A stretch of DNA of 64,000 nt from Actinomadura sp. NBRC 104412 (GTDB lineage Bacteria; Actinomycetota; Actinomycetes; Streptosporangiales; Streptosporangiaceae): the NCBI RefSeq assembly GCF_030269515.1, contig NZ_BSTM01000022.1:62001-126000 (forward strand). Direction: 5' to 3'. Below the pieces are notes generated by a model, which searched no databases, was not told where the DNA came from, and saw only the letters and a list, made by a program, of their open reading frames with translations. Position 1 is the stretch's first letter; each line of letters starts with the position of its first letter. Of this stretch, positions 1 through 8,026 are shown one piece after another. A program made the translations under genes and the position numbers.

Positions 1-1
1 C

Positions 2-154
2 GCCGCCGAGCTCCGCGCGCACTGCCGCGGCCGGCTGGCCGCCTACAAGATCCCGACGCGGGTGGTCGTGGTGGACGACATGCCGCGCAACTCCACCGGC
101 AAGATCCACAAGGCGGTGCTGCGTGAGTGGCTCGCCCAGGGGGTGATCGCATGA
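2..154 (+). CDS. Acyl-CoA ligase (AMP-forming), C-terminal fragment
   Basis: Only the last 50 codons lie in the window; the gene runs in from the left edge. The frame contains the end of the adenylate-forming fold: a segment ending LAAYKIPTR, then DDMPRNSTGKIHK, where the lysine after the TGK turn is the invariant catalytic lysine of acyl-CoA synthetases that joins CoA to the acyl-adenylate. The stop overlaps the ATG of the next acyl-CoA dehydrogenase by 4 nt, so the two are translationally coupled. The pair ligase-ACAD is repeated at 12690-15499. Family assignment is firm; the substrate cannot be told. Confidence 0.85.
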   Translation, partial: AAELRAHCRGRLAAYKIPTRVVVVDDMPRNSTGKIHKAVLREWLAQGVIA

Positions 155-1386
155 CGACCGGGCCGCGGACCGTTCCGACCCTGGAGGAGATCGCCGCCGA
201 GGCGCACGCCTTCGCGGCCGCGAGGGTGCCCCGCCGGGCCCCGGCCGCCGCGGGGGAGGGGCCCGACGACGTGATGGGCGTCGGGCTACGGCGCGGCGAG
301 GCCGAGGCGGCCGAGGTCGAGGCCGCCCGTGCCTGGCAGCGCGAGCTCTTCGACGCGGGTCTGGCCTGGGTCGACGGTCCCGTGGAGTACGGCGGCCGTG
401 GGCTGGGCCAAGCCCACCGCGATCGGGTCCACGCGGTGCTGCGCGAGTATGAGGTGCCCAACACGGCCTGCTTCATGGTGGGCCACGACATCGTCGCTCC
501 GGCGATCCTGGCGCACGGCACAGCGGAGCAGCGGGCGGCGTACCTGCCAGGGATCTGGCGCGGCGACCTCATCTGCTGCCAGCTGTTCTCCGAGCCCGAC
601 GCGGGCTCGGACCTGGCCGGGCTGCGGACCACCGCGCGCCGCGACGGCGACGGGTGGGTGATCGACGGCCAGAAGGTCTGGTCGTCCTACGCCCACCTGG
701 CCCAGCTCGGCGAGTTGCTGGCCCGCACCGGTGACCAGGCCGACCGGCACCGCGGCATCACCGCGTTCCTGGTCGACATGCAGGCGCCCGGCGTGGACGT
801 GCGGCCGCTGCGGCAGATCACCGGATCCGAGCACTTCAACGAGGTGTTCCTGGACCGGGTACGGGTGCCCGACGCGCAGCGGCTCGGCCCGGTCGACGGC
901 GGCTGGCCGGTCGCGCTGACCACGCTCACCAGCGAGCGGACGCTGATGGGCGACGAGCACAACGGCCTGGTGAACGACCCGGTCCGGCGGCTGTACGCGC
1001 TGGCCGCCGCGACCGGCGCGGACGCCGACCCGGTCGTCCGCGAGCTGCTCGCCGAGGCATGGGAACGCGAGCAGATCGTCCGTGAGACGGCCCGGCGCAG
1101 CCTGACCGCGCCGGCCGAGGCCCAGGCCGGGTCGGTGCTGAAGCTGCTGAGCACCGCCGACATGGAGTTCTGGATCGCCGTCGCCACACGGATCCTGGGC
1201 CCGCGGATGGTCGTCGACCACGGCGAGTGGGGCACCTACGCGTGGAGCCAGCTCCTGCTGGGCGCCCCGGCGCACCGCATCGCCGGCGGCAGCGACGAGA
1301 TCCAGAAGAACATCATCGCCGAACGCGTGCTCGGGCTGCCCCGTGACCCGCGTCCCCCGAGCCCGGACCGTTCCACGACCTCATGA
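151..1386 (+). CDS. Acyl-CoA dehydrogenase, large-subunit type
   Basis: A 411-residue FAD-dependent ACAD. I take the ATG at 151, inside the ligase stop, rather than the GTG at 127. The ACAD FAD/substrate motif is seen in QLFSEPDAGSDLAGL, and the C-terminus ends in GGSDEIQKNIIAERVLGLPR. The position where classical short/medium-chain enzymes carry the catalytic Glu (YEGT) is occupied by AGGS, as in many FadE-type enzymes. It is a close paralogue of the gene at 14294 (both have FDAGLAW-DGPVEYGG). The neighbouring small ACAD at 2926 is its likely partner. Steroid-type heterotetrameric ACADs of actinobacteria are encoded in such pairs; that partnership is inferred here. Confidence 0.88.
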   Translation: MTTGPRTVPTLEEIAAEAHAFAAARVPRRAPAAAGEGPDDVMGVGLRRGEAEAAEVEAARAWQRELFDAGLAWVDGPVEYGGRGLGQAHRDRVHAVLREYEVPNTACFMVGHDIVAPAILAHGTAEQRAAYLPGIWRGDLICCQLFSEPDAGSDLAGLRTTARRDGDGWVIDGQKVWSSYAHLAQLGELLARTGDQADRHRGITAFLVDMQAPGVDVRPLRQITGSEHFNEVFLDRVRVPDAQRLGPVDGGWPVALTTLTSERTLMGDEHNGLVNDPVRRLYALAAATGADADPVVRELLAEAWEREQIVRETARRSLTAPAEAQAGSVLKLLSTADMEFWIAVATRILGPRMVVDHGEWGTYAWSQLLLGAPAHRIAGGSDEIQKNIIAERVLGLPRDPRPPSPDRSTTS

Positions 1387-1510
1387 CCCCCATATCCGGG
1401 CCGTGCCATCGGGAAGAGCCGTGGCCCGGACCGGAGATCTCGCGCATGGACGAGCCCCAAGCCGTGCCCTGCGCATGCCCGTGACTCCCAGCGACCGCGA
1501 GGACAGCCTG

Positions 1511-2929
1511 ATGCTCACCGGTGACCAGTACCTCGAATCCCTCCGTGACGGCCGTCGGCTGTTCATCAACGGCCACTCCGTCCCCGACGTGACCAAGGAA
1601 CCGCTGCTGCGGGGCGCCGTCCTGGCCGCCGCCCGCGGCTACGACCGGCACTACCAGCCCGGCGACGACGCGTTCGGGCCCTATTTCTTCATCCCGACCT
1701 CGGTCGAGGAACTACGCGCCGCCCAGGAACGCCAACTGCACTGGGACTTCCCGACCATCTCGACCTCCAACGGCCTGCTGATGGTGCTGACCGCGGCCAG
1801 CCGGATGCGCGCGGACCACCCTCGGTACGCCGAGCGCGCCCTGGCCTACTTCGAGGAGAGCAAGCGCCGCGACATCCGGCTCGTCCAGACGATCACCGAC
1901 GCCAAGGGCAACCGGGCGCTCCCGCCGGGCGCGCAGGACGACCCCGACCTGTATGTCCGGATTGTCGACCGGCAGCCGGACGGCATCGTCATCCGCGGTG
2001 CCAAGCTGCACATCAGCTCGGCCGCGATCTGCCACGAGCTGATGGTGATGCCGACCAAGCGGATGAAGCCCGGCGAGGAGGACTACGCCGTCGCGGCGGC
2101 GGTGCCGGTCAACGCGCCCGGCGTCCGCGTCATCAACGCCTCCTTCGCCCCGCGCCCGGACCTGGACCCCGACCTGTACCCCTACAGCTCGCGGAACGTC
2201 ATGTCGGAGGGGTTCGTGGTCTTCGACGACGTGTTCGTCCCCAACGAGCGGGTGTTCCTCGCGGGGGAGGTCGAGCATTCGGCGACGTTCGCGCACGCCC
2301 TGGGGCTCTGGGAGCGGCTCGGCAGCGTCGGCAGCTACGTCCGCCTCGCCGACACGCTGGTGGGGCTCGCCCAACTGGTGGCGGAGGCCAACGGGCTGCA
2401 GCGGATCGGCCATATCAAGGACAAGATCGCCGAGATGATCACCTACGCCACCCTGATCCGGGCCGGGTTCGAGGCGGCGATGCACCACGCGACGTTCACC
2501 CCCGAGGGCTGGGCGTCGCCGGACGAGCTGTTCACCAACGCCGCCAAGTACCACGCCGCCGAGCAGTTCAGCCTGATGGTGCGCCACCTGCACGACATCG
2601 CCGGCGGCTCGGTGCTCACCGCGCCGTCCCCGGCCGACCTGCGCAACCCCGAGACCGGGCCGGACCTGCGCAAGTACATGCGCACCATGGAGGGTGTCGA
2701 CGCCGAGTACCGGATGCGGCTCTTCCACACCATCCGCGACTTCACCGCGGACGCCTTCGGCGGCTGGAAGCATGTCACGGTGATCCAGGCCGGCGGGGGC
2801 CTGTACGCGCAGAAGGTCGTCGTCACCAAGAACTACGACATGGAGGCCGCCAAGGCCCTCGCGTACGAGACCGCGGGCATCACGCCGGACGGCAAGGTCG
2901 TGGAGTCGGTCGCGGAGACGGAGCGATGA
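1511..2929 (+). CDS. HpaB-family flavoprotein (4-hydroxyphenylacetate 3-hydroxylase / 4-hydroxybutyryl-CoA dehydratase superfamily)
   Basis: A 472-residue protein starting at ATG 1511, with GAGGA 7 nt upstream; an upstream in-frame extension has no ribosome site. It shows the HpaB hallmarks: an N-terminal helical domain, a central beta domain with GIVIRGAKLHIS, and a C-terminal ACAD-like helical domain ending near AGGGLYAQK. Two activities exist in this family: FADH2-dependent aromatic hydroxylation, and the [4Fe-4S] dehydratase of 4-hydroxybutyryl-CoA. The cysteines needed for the iron-sulfur cluster are absent (the only Cys I see is in AAICHE), so a flavin monooxygenase or a cluster-less variant is more likely. 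It lies between two ACAD genes and overlaps the next by 4 nt. A hydroxylase would need reduced flavin from a separate reductase. Confidence 0.8.
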   Translation: MLTGDQYLESLRDGRRLFINGHSVPDVTKEPLLRGAVLAAARGYDRHYQPGDDAFGPYFFIPTSVEELRAAQERQLHWDFPTISTSNGLLMVLTAASRMRADHPRYAERALAYFEESKRRDIRLVQTITDAKGNRALPPGAQDDPDLYVRIVDRQPDGIVIRGAKLHISSAAICHELMVMPTKRMKPGEEDYAVAAAVPVNAPGVRVINASFAPRPDLDPDLYPYSSRNVMSEGFVVFDDVFVPNERVFLAGEVEHSATFAHALGLWERLGSVGSYVRLADTLVGLAQLVAEANGLQRIGHIKDKIAEMITYATLIRAGFEAAMHHATFTPEGWASPDELFTNAAKYHAAEQFSLMVRHLHDIAGGSVLTAPSPADLRNPETGPDLRKYMRTMEGVDAEYRMRLFHTIRDFTADAFGGWKHVTVIQAGGGLYAQKVVVTKNYDMEAAKALAYETAGITPDGKVVESVAETER

Positions 2930-4038
2930 TCTCGGCCGCGGAGCTGCGGGAACTGCGGGAGGCCACCCGCCGCTTCGTCCGCGCGTCCACCCCCCGCGGC
3001 GCGGACGAGCACGAGGCGGCCGCGTCGGCAGCGCCCGACCGGCGCGTCTGGACGGACATGGCGCGGCGGCTCGGGCTCCAGGGCGTGCGGGTGCCCGAGG
3101 ACCTCGGCGGCACCGGCCTGGATCTCGAGGCGGAACTGGTCGTCCACGAGGAGATGGGCCGTGCCCTGCACGGCGGGCCGTTCCTGCCGGTCGTGGGGCA
3201 GGCCGTCCCGGGGCTGCTGACCCTGGCCCGCGATGGGCGGGTACGCGCCATGCTCACCGAGATCGCGGCCGGGACGTCGGTGGTCGTGCCGGCCGATGCC
3301 CGCTGGTACGACCCGCAAGCGGCACCGCCCGTCCTCACCGGAGGCGGGGACGAGGGGACGGTCACCGGCGTGGTGCCCGCGGTGCTCGCGGGCGCCGCCG
3401 CCGACTCCTGGCTGGTCCCGGCGGGCGCCGGCGGGCGGACGGTGCTGGCCTTGGTGCGGTCCGGCACCGCCGGCGCGACCGCCGAGCCGATGACCACGAT
3501 CGACCTCACCCGCGGTTTCGCGACGCTGCGGCTGGAGGACGCCGCGGCCGTCGTGCTGGCCCGGGACGCGGAGGCCGAGCGCGCACGGGACGCGATGGAG
3601 GCGGGCGGGGCGCTGGCACTGGCGGCCGAGTGCGTCGGCGTCGCGGCCGAGGCCCTGGACCTGACCGTCTCCCATGTCAAGGTGCGCGAGCAGTTCGGCC
3701 AGGTCATCGGTGCCTTCCAGGGGGTCAAGCACCAGCTCGCCGACCTGTACGTGACGCTGGAGTCCGCCCGCTCAGCGCTCGCCTTCGCGGCCCGGTCGGC
3801 GGGGGCGGACCCGCCGCTGCGGGACGCGGCGCTGGCGGTGGCGCGGCGGCGGTGCGGCGCGGCGGCCTTCCGGATCGCCGGCGAAGCGATCCACCTGCAT
3901 GGCGGTATCGGGTTCACCTGGGAACACCCGGCGCACCTTTACTACCGCCGTGCCAAGACCAACCAGGTGCTGCTCGATGCCGGGGGCAGACAGGCAGAGA
4001 CGATCACGGCCGGCGTCGCGGCGCTCTACGCCCGCTGA
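2926..4038 (+). CDS. Acyl-CoA dehydrogenase, small-subunit type
   Basis: A 370-residue ACAD starting in a 4-nt ATGA overlap with the HpaB-type gene. The N-terminal helical domain (GLQGVRVPEDLGGTGLD) and the C-terminal segment GGIGFTWEHPAHLYYRR are diagnostic of the short partner subunit found in heteromeric FadE pairs; the protein ends soon after without an EIQ-N-I-A-ER tail. The central domain is short and alanine-rich. It probably combines with the larger ACAD at 151 as an alpha2beta2 enzyme, as known for the steroid side-chain dehydrogenases of Mycobacterium and Rhodococcus. Last gene before a terminator-like hairpin. Confidence 0.85.
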   Translation: MISAAELRELREATRRFVRASTPRGADEHEAAASAAPDRRVWTDMARRLGLQGVRVPEDLGGTGLDLEAELVVHEEMGRALHGGPFLPVVGQAVPGLLTLARDGRVRAMLTEIAAGTSVVVPADARWYDPQAAPPVLTGGGDEGTVTGVVPAVLAGAAADSWLVPAGAGGRTVLALVRSGTAGATAEPMTTIDLTRGFATLRLEDAAAVVLARDAEAERARDAMEAGGALALAAECVGVAAEALDLTVSHVKVREQFGQVIGAFQGVKHQLADLYVTLESARSALAFAARSAGADPPLRDAALAVARRRCGAAAFRIAGEAIHLHGGIGFTWEHPAHLYYRRAKTNQVLLDAGGRQAETITAGVAALYAR

Positions 4039-4242
4039 GCGGGCGGGGCGCCGCCGCGACCGCGTCGATGATCTAGGGAAATCTGACGCATTGTCATAAA
4101 TTTTCGAGAGCCTGGCGGTCGTTCGGCGAGAAGGGGGCGCGGGCCACGGTTCCGACCCTTCTCCCTGCGATTCCTCAGGCGATCTTCAAGGCCGCCGCCG
4201 CCGCGCCTTCTTCGCCGTCCGGCGGCGACCGGCCCTTCGGCA

Positions 4243-4270
4243 TGCCCGGGCGGAGGTGCCCGCCCGGGCA
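4243..4270 (+). terminator. GC-rich hairpin, putative terminator
   Basis: Perfect 11-bp arms (TGCCCGGGCGG / CCGCCCGGGCA) with a 6-nt loop, about 200 nt after the ACAD stop. There is no T-run, as is usual for actinomycete terminators. Confidence 0.5.
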
Positions 4271-4326
4271 CGCTGCGATGCCCTCGACCTGCTGAAGTAC
4301 GCCGGAAACGGCTTCCGATCGAGGCG

Positions 4327-4361
4327 TTGACACCCGCCATGTGACTGCGGTTACATGGCGG
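4327..4361 (+). promoter_or_regulatory. Promoter with overlapping 28-bp palindromic operator
   Basis: TTGACA at 4327-4332. Directly after it, 4334-4361 is an imperfect dyad: left arm CCGCCATGTGAC, spacer TGCG, right arm GTTACATGGCGG, with 11 of 12 arm positions pairing. The dyad covers the spacer and the presumed -10 (TTACAT, 4351-4356, 18-bp spacing). A dimeric repressor bound here would block the promoter of the binding-protein gene. No regulator gene lies in this cluster, so the cognate protein is unknown. Confidence 0.6.
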
Positions 4362-4456
4362 ATATCTGATAGATAGTCAGACTTTAGGCCGGCAGCCGCG
4401 ACTCTCCGTACTTCGTTCAGTGGAGTCCTGCGGTATCTAGTCGGAAAGGGCTTCAG

Positions 4457-5587
4457 ATGACCATAAGATCCCTGAGAATGGGCGCCACGCTGGTGGCGGC
4501 GGTGCTGCTCCTGACCGCCTGTGGCGGGGGCCGCGCGGAGACGCGGCAGTCCGGATCCGGCGACTCGGCCGGGATCTCCAACGAGAAGGCGGCTGCGGAG
4601 GTCACGAAGCTGCTCGCCGGCGACGTCGAGTTCCCGATGCCGACCGAGCCGGTCAGCCCGGGCACGCACCGGGTCGCCGTGATCGCCAGCGGGCTGGCCT
4701 CCCCGGGACCCTCGGTGCTGGCGCAGAGCGCCATGGACGCCGTCAAGCGGATCGGATGGACGGCCGACAAGCCCGGTGACGGCAAGTTCACCCCCACCAC
4801 GCAGGCACAGCTGATCGAGAAGGCGGTGCTGGACAAGGTCGACGGCATCATCCTGGTCTCCATCACCCCCTCGGCCGTCGCCGCGGCGGTCAAGGCCGCC
4901 GCCGACGCCAAGATCCCGGTTGTGTGCGCGCTGTGCGGCCCCGGCCTGCCGCAGGGCATGGTCGGCGTCGGCAACGACGACCAGGCGGCCGGGCGCGCCC
5001 AGGCCGCGTACGCCGCCTCGCTGGCCAAGCCTGGCGACACCGTCGTGGTGTACCAGAACACCGAGTTCAAGCAGTCCGAGGAGCAGATGGCCGAGGCCGC
5101 CCGCGCGGTCAAAGAGATGTGCCCGGACTGCAAGGTGGAGACACCGTCGCTGCTGCTCGCCCAGGCGGCGATGCCCAACGCCCCGATCTTCACCTCGCTG
5201 CTGAACAAGTACCGGCAGGGCACCGTGAGCTCGGTGCTGATGCCGTTCGACACCCCGGCCTCGGTGCTCGCCAACTCCGCCGCCCAGATGGGACGGTCCG
5301 ACTTCGCCGTCGTCGGCCTCGGGGCGCTCTCCCCCTTCGTCGACATGGTCGGCAACGGCCGGCCGGCCGTCGCGAAGGCGGACGTGCTGATCTCCACCCC
5401 GCTCTACGGCTGGGCCTCGGTCGACCAGCTCGCCCGGCTACTGGCCGGCAAGCAGCCCTGGAAGGCCGACGAGATGCCGGTCGCGCTGATCGACAAGTCG
5501 ACCTACGGCAGGTACACGAAGGGCAACATCTTCGTCCTCCCGAAGTTCGACTACAAGGCGAAGTTCGCCGAGCTCTGGGGCCGATGA
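4457..5587 (+). CDS. ABC transporter substrate-binding lipoprotein (ribose/RbsB class)
   Basis: A 376-residue exported lipoprotein: basic N-terminus, hydrophobic stretch, lipobox LTAC with the lipidated cysteine at residue 22. The mature part is a type I periplasmic-binding fold of the sugar-binding class (DKVDGIILVSITPSAVAAAVKAA followed by the NDDQAAGRAQA segment). Its ATPase and permease are the third and fourth genes of the same operon. Members of this class usually bind sugars or autoinducer-2, but here the neighbours are acyl-CoA and oxidation enzymes, so the ligand is more likely the compound degraded by the cluster (inference). It is the first gene after the operator-bearing promoter. 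Confidence 0.88.
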   Translation: MTIRSLRMGATLVAAVLLLTACGGGRAETRQSGSGDSAGISNEKAAAEVTKLLAGDVEFPMPTEPVSPGTHRVAVIASGLASPGPSVLAQSAMDAVKRIGWTADKPGDGKFTPTTQAQLIEKAVLDKVDGIILVSITPSAVAAAVKAAADAKIPVVCALCGPGLPQGMVGVGNDDQAAGRAQAAYAASLAKPGDTVVVYQNTEFKQSEEQMAEAARAVKEMCPDCKVETPSLLLAQAAMPNAPIFTSLLNKYRQGTVSSVLMPFDTPASVLANSAAQMGRSDFAVVGLGALSPFVDMVGNGRPAVAKADVLISTPLYGWASVDQLARLLAGKQPWKADEMPVALIDKSTYGRYTKGNIFVLPKFDYKAKFAELWGR

Positions 5588-5669
5588 CCGCGGCCTGACC
5601 CGCGCATCGACCGAGCCCCCCGCCCGCCCAGGCGGCACCCCACCGGAACGGGACAGGAAGGGACCGAGG

Positions 5670-6512
5670 ATGAAGACGACGCAGGAACTGCTGCGCGACT
5701 CCTACGAGTACGCCGCCAGCCCCTTCGCCTCCCTCCTCCGGTTCGACGACGCCGCGGCCGTGGTCACAGGCGGCGCCCAGGGGATCGGCCGGGGGATCGC
5801 CGGCCGGCTGGCCGAGTTGGGCGCCGCGGTGACCCTGGTCGACATCGACCCAGCGGTCACCGCGACCGCGGCCGAACTGGCCGGGCGGCACGGGGCCGAC
5901 GTGACGGCGCGGGTGCTCGACGTGCGGGACAGCGCCGCGCTGGCCGAACTGGCCGGCACCGTGCTCACCACCGGCGTACGCCGGCTGATCTGGGTCAACG
6001 CCGCCGGGATCTATCCCTCGCACCCGCTGCACGAGCTGACCGACGCGGAGTGGGACCGGGTGGTCGGCCTCGATCTCACGGCGACGTTCTACGGCTCGCG
6101 GGCCGCCGGCCTCGCCGTCCGGGCCGCCGGCCTGGAAGGTGTGATCGTCAACATCAGCTCGGTCGCCGGCTTCCGGGTCGGCCGGCCCCCGGGCCTGGCC
6201 CACTACGCCTCGGCCAAGCACGGCGTCCAGGGCCTGACCAAGGCACTGGCCGTCGAACTGGGGCCGTACGGCGTCCGCGCCGTAGCGGTGGCGCCGGGCG
6301 CCGTGGTCACCGAGGGTCTGGTCGCCCGGTTCGGCGATCTGGACCTGGAGAACGGCACCGACTACTTCTCCACCCGCGCGCAGGACATGCCGATCAGGCG
6401 GCCGAGCCTGCCGGACGACGTCGCCCGGGCGGTGTGCTTCCTCGCCTCGCGCGCGGCGGCCAACATCACCGGGGTCATCCTCCCCGTCGATGCGGGACAT
6501 CTGGTGCTGTGA
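5670..6512 (+). CDS. Short-chain dehydrogenase/reductase (SDR)
   Basis: A 280-residue classical SDR, NAD(P)-dependent alcohol/ketone oxidoreductase. The start ATG has GACCGAGG close upstream. The nucleotide-binding motif TGGAQGIG is near residue 33, later VNISSVAG carries the catalytic Ser, and YASAKHG near residue 178 gives Tyr and Lys. Unlike the two SDRs at 17455-19145 it lacks the ARGQGRSHA signature and insertion, so it should use free nicotinamide cofactor. It lies between the binding protein and the ABC ATPase, suggesting it acts on the imported substrate. Confidence 0.87.
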   Translation: MKTTQELLRDSYEYAASPFASLLRFDDAAAVVTGGAQGIGRGIAGRLAELGAAVTLVDIDPAVTATAAELAGRHGADVTARVLDVRDSAALAELAGTVLTTGVRRLIWVNAAGIYPSHPLHELTDAEWDRVVGLDLTATFYGSRAAGLAVRAAGLEGVIVNISSVAGFRVGRPPGLAHYASAKHGVQGLTKALAVELGPYGVRAVAVAPGAVVTEGLVARFGDLDLENGTDYFSTRAQDMPIRRPSLPDDVARAVCFLASRAAANITGVILPVDAGHLVL

Positions 6513-6570
6513 CCGGCCCCGCGAACGGCACCGCACACGACCCCGCGACCGCATTCCGAAGGGACCGCCG

Positions 6571-8013
6571 ATGGTGATCTCGACCCTCGCCCCCGACGCC
6601 CCGGACGACCTCATGATCGAGGTCGCCGGCGTGCGCAAGCGCTTCGGGCGCACCCAGGCGCTGCGCGGGATCAGCTGCGCCTTCTCCCGCGGCGAGTTCG
6701 TGGCCCTGCTCGGCCCGAACGGCGCGGGCAAGTCCACCCTGGTCAAGCTTCTCGACGGGGTGTACCCGGCCGACGAGGGCACCATCGCGATCCGCGGGGG
6801 CCGGGCCGGGCTGGGCGTCGTCCATCAGGACCTCGGCCTGGTGGACGGCATGACGGTCGCGGAGAACCTGTTCCTGGGCGCGCCCCGGCGGCTGGTCAGC
6901 CCGCGCGCCGAGGCGCGGCTCACCACCGAGGCGTTGCGGGCCGTCGGCCTCACCTCGATCGATCCTCACGCCCTGGTGTCCTCGCTGAACCTGGGCCGGC
7001 GGGCGATGGTCGCCGTCGGCAGGACGCTGTATCGCGGCGCCGACACCGTCCTCATCGACGAGGTCACCGCCGGCCTGCACCCGCACGAGGCGCGCTGGGT
7101 GGTCGAGCGGCTCCGGGTGGCCGCCGGGCTCGGCGCGACGGTGCTGATGGTCACCCACAAGCTGGACGAGGTGATCGGCGCGGCGACCCGCTACGTCGTG
7201 CTCAGCGACGGGAAGGTGGTGCTGGACGCCGGCGCGGAAGGCATCACCCGGGACGACCTGGTCGACGCGATGAGCCGGAAACGCCCGGCCGGCCCTCTCG
7301 CGCAGTCCGCGGATCCCGCCGCCTCCAGCGGCGGCGACGTGGTGTGCGAGCTGCGGGGCGTGCACGCCGGCGCCGCCGGCCCGATCGACCTGACCGTCAC
7401 CGAGGGACGGATCACGGCGCTCACCGGCCCGCTGGGATCGGGGCTGCACGAGGTCGCCTACGCCGCGGCGGGACTGCTCACCCCGGACGCCGGCACCGTC
7501 CACGTCCCGGACGGGGTGTCCCGGGCGTGCGTGCCCGCCCAGCGCGAGACCGAAGGGGTGTTCGCCGAGGACACCGTGCTGTTCAACGTCGCGGTCGGTG
7601 GATGGGCCCGCTGGCGCGGGCGCACCGGACTGCTCAGGGTGCGGCAGATGCGGCGCGACTGCGATGACGCGGTGGCCGCGCTCGGCGTCGTCCCGCACCG
7701 GCTGGACGCCGCCGTGTCCGAGCTGTCCGGGGGCAATCAGCAGAAGACCCTGTTCGCCCGCGCGCTCATGCGCCGCCCGCGGCTGCTGGTCCTGTGCGAA
7801 CCGACCCGCGGCGTCGACGTCGCGACCCGGCGGGAGATCTACGGGCAGGTCCGCCGGATGGCCGCCGGAGGCACCGGCGTGCTGGTGGCCACCACCGACT
7901 ACGAGGACATCGCCGCGCTGGCCGACACGGTCGGCGTGCTCACCGCCGGCGGCACGGTCTCGGAGTGGCTGCCTTCCGACCGTTTTTCCGAACTGTCCAC
8001 CGAGCTTGCCTGA
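6571..8013 (+). CDS. ABC importer ATPase with two nucleotide-binding domains (RbsA class)
   Basis: A 480-residue tandem ATPase. I start at ATG 6571 (GAAGGGAC upstream); the upstream extension is out of character. Domain 1 has Walker A GPNGAGKST near residue 48 and Walker B VLIDEVTAG, but its signature is the degenerate NLGRR. Domain 2 has a Walker A lacking lysine (GPLGSGLHE), typical for the second half of RbsA proteins, with signature LSGGNQQK and Walker B VLCEPTRGVDV. This arrangement means one competent and one degenerate site. It energises the permease that follows 13 nt downstream. Confidence 0.9.
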   Translation: MVISTLAPDAPDDLMIEVAGVRKRFGRTQALRGISCAFSRGEFVALLGPNGAGKSTLVKLLDGVYPADEGTIAIRGGRAGLGVVHQDLGLVDGMTVAENLFLGAPRRLVSPRAEARLTTEALRAVGLTSIDPHALVSSLNLGRRAMVAVGRTLYRGADTVLIDEVTAGLHPHEARWVVERLRVAAGLGATVLMVTHKLDEVIGAATRYVVLSDGKVVLDAGAEGITRDDLVDAMSRKRPAGPLAQSADPAASSGGDVVCELRGVHAGAAGPIDLTVTEGRITALTGPLGSGLHEVAYAAAGLLTPDAGTVHVPDGVSRACVPAQRETEGVFAEDTVLFNVAVGGWARWRGRTGLLRVRQMRRDCDDAVAALGVVPHRLDAAVSELSGGNQQKTLFARALMRRPRLLVLCEPTRGVDVATRREIYGQVRRMAAGGTGVLVATTDYEDIAALADTVGVLTAGGTVSEWLPSDRFSELSTELA

Positions 8014-8026
8014 ACGGGAGGCCCCG

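Larger units (their letters stand above)
4039..4456. other. 418-bp intergenic region
   Basis: No convincing gene: the open frames on the minus strand here are shadows. It holds a hairpin (4243-4270) that probably ends the upstream operon, followed by a promoter-like TTGACA and a 28-bp palindrome (4327-4361), then an AT-richer leader and GGAAAGGG before the ATG at 4457. Confidence 0.7.

Noticed and set aside
127..150. GTG 127 as start of the first ACAD
   Set aside because: The ATG at 151 sits in a 4-nt overlap with the ligase stop, the pattern used throughout the cluster.
4039..4456. Minus-strand frames in the gap before the binding protein
   Set aside because: They run across the hairpin and operator, are Arg/Gly-rich and overlap the following gene as shadows.
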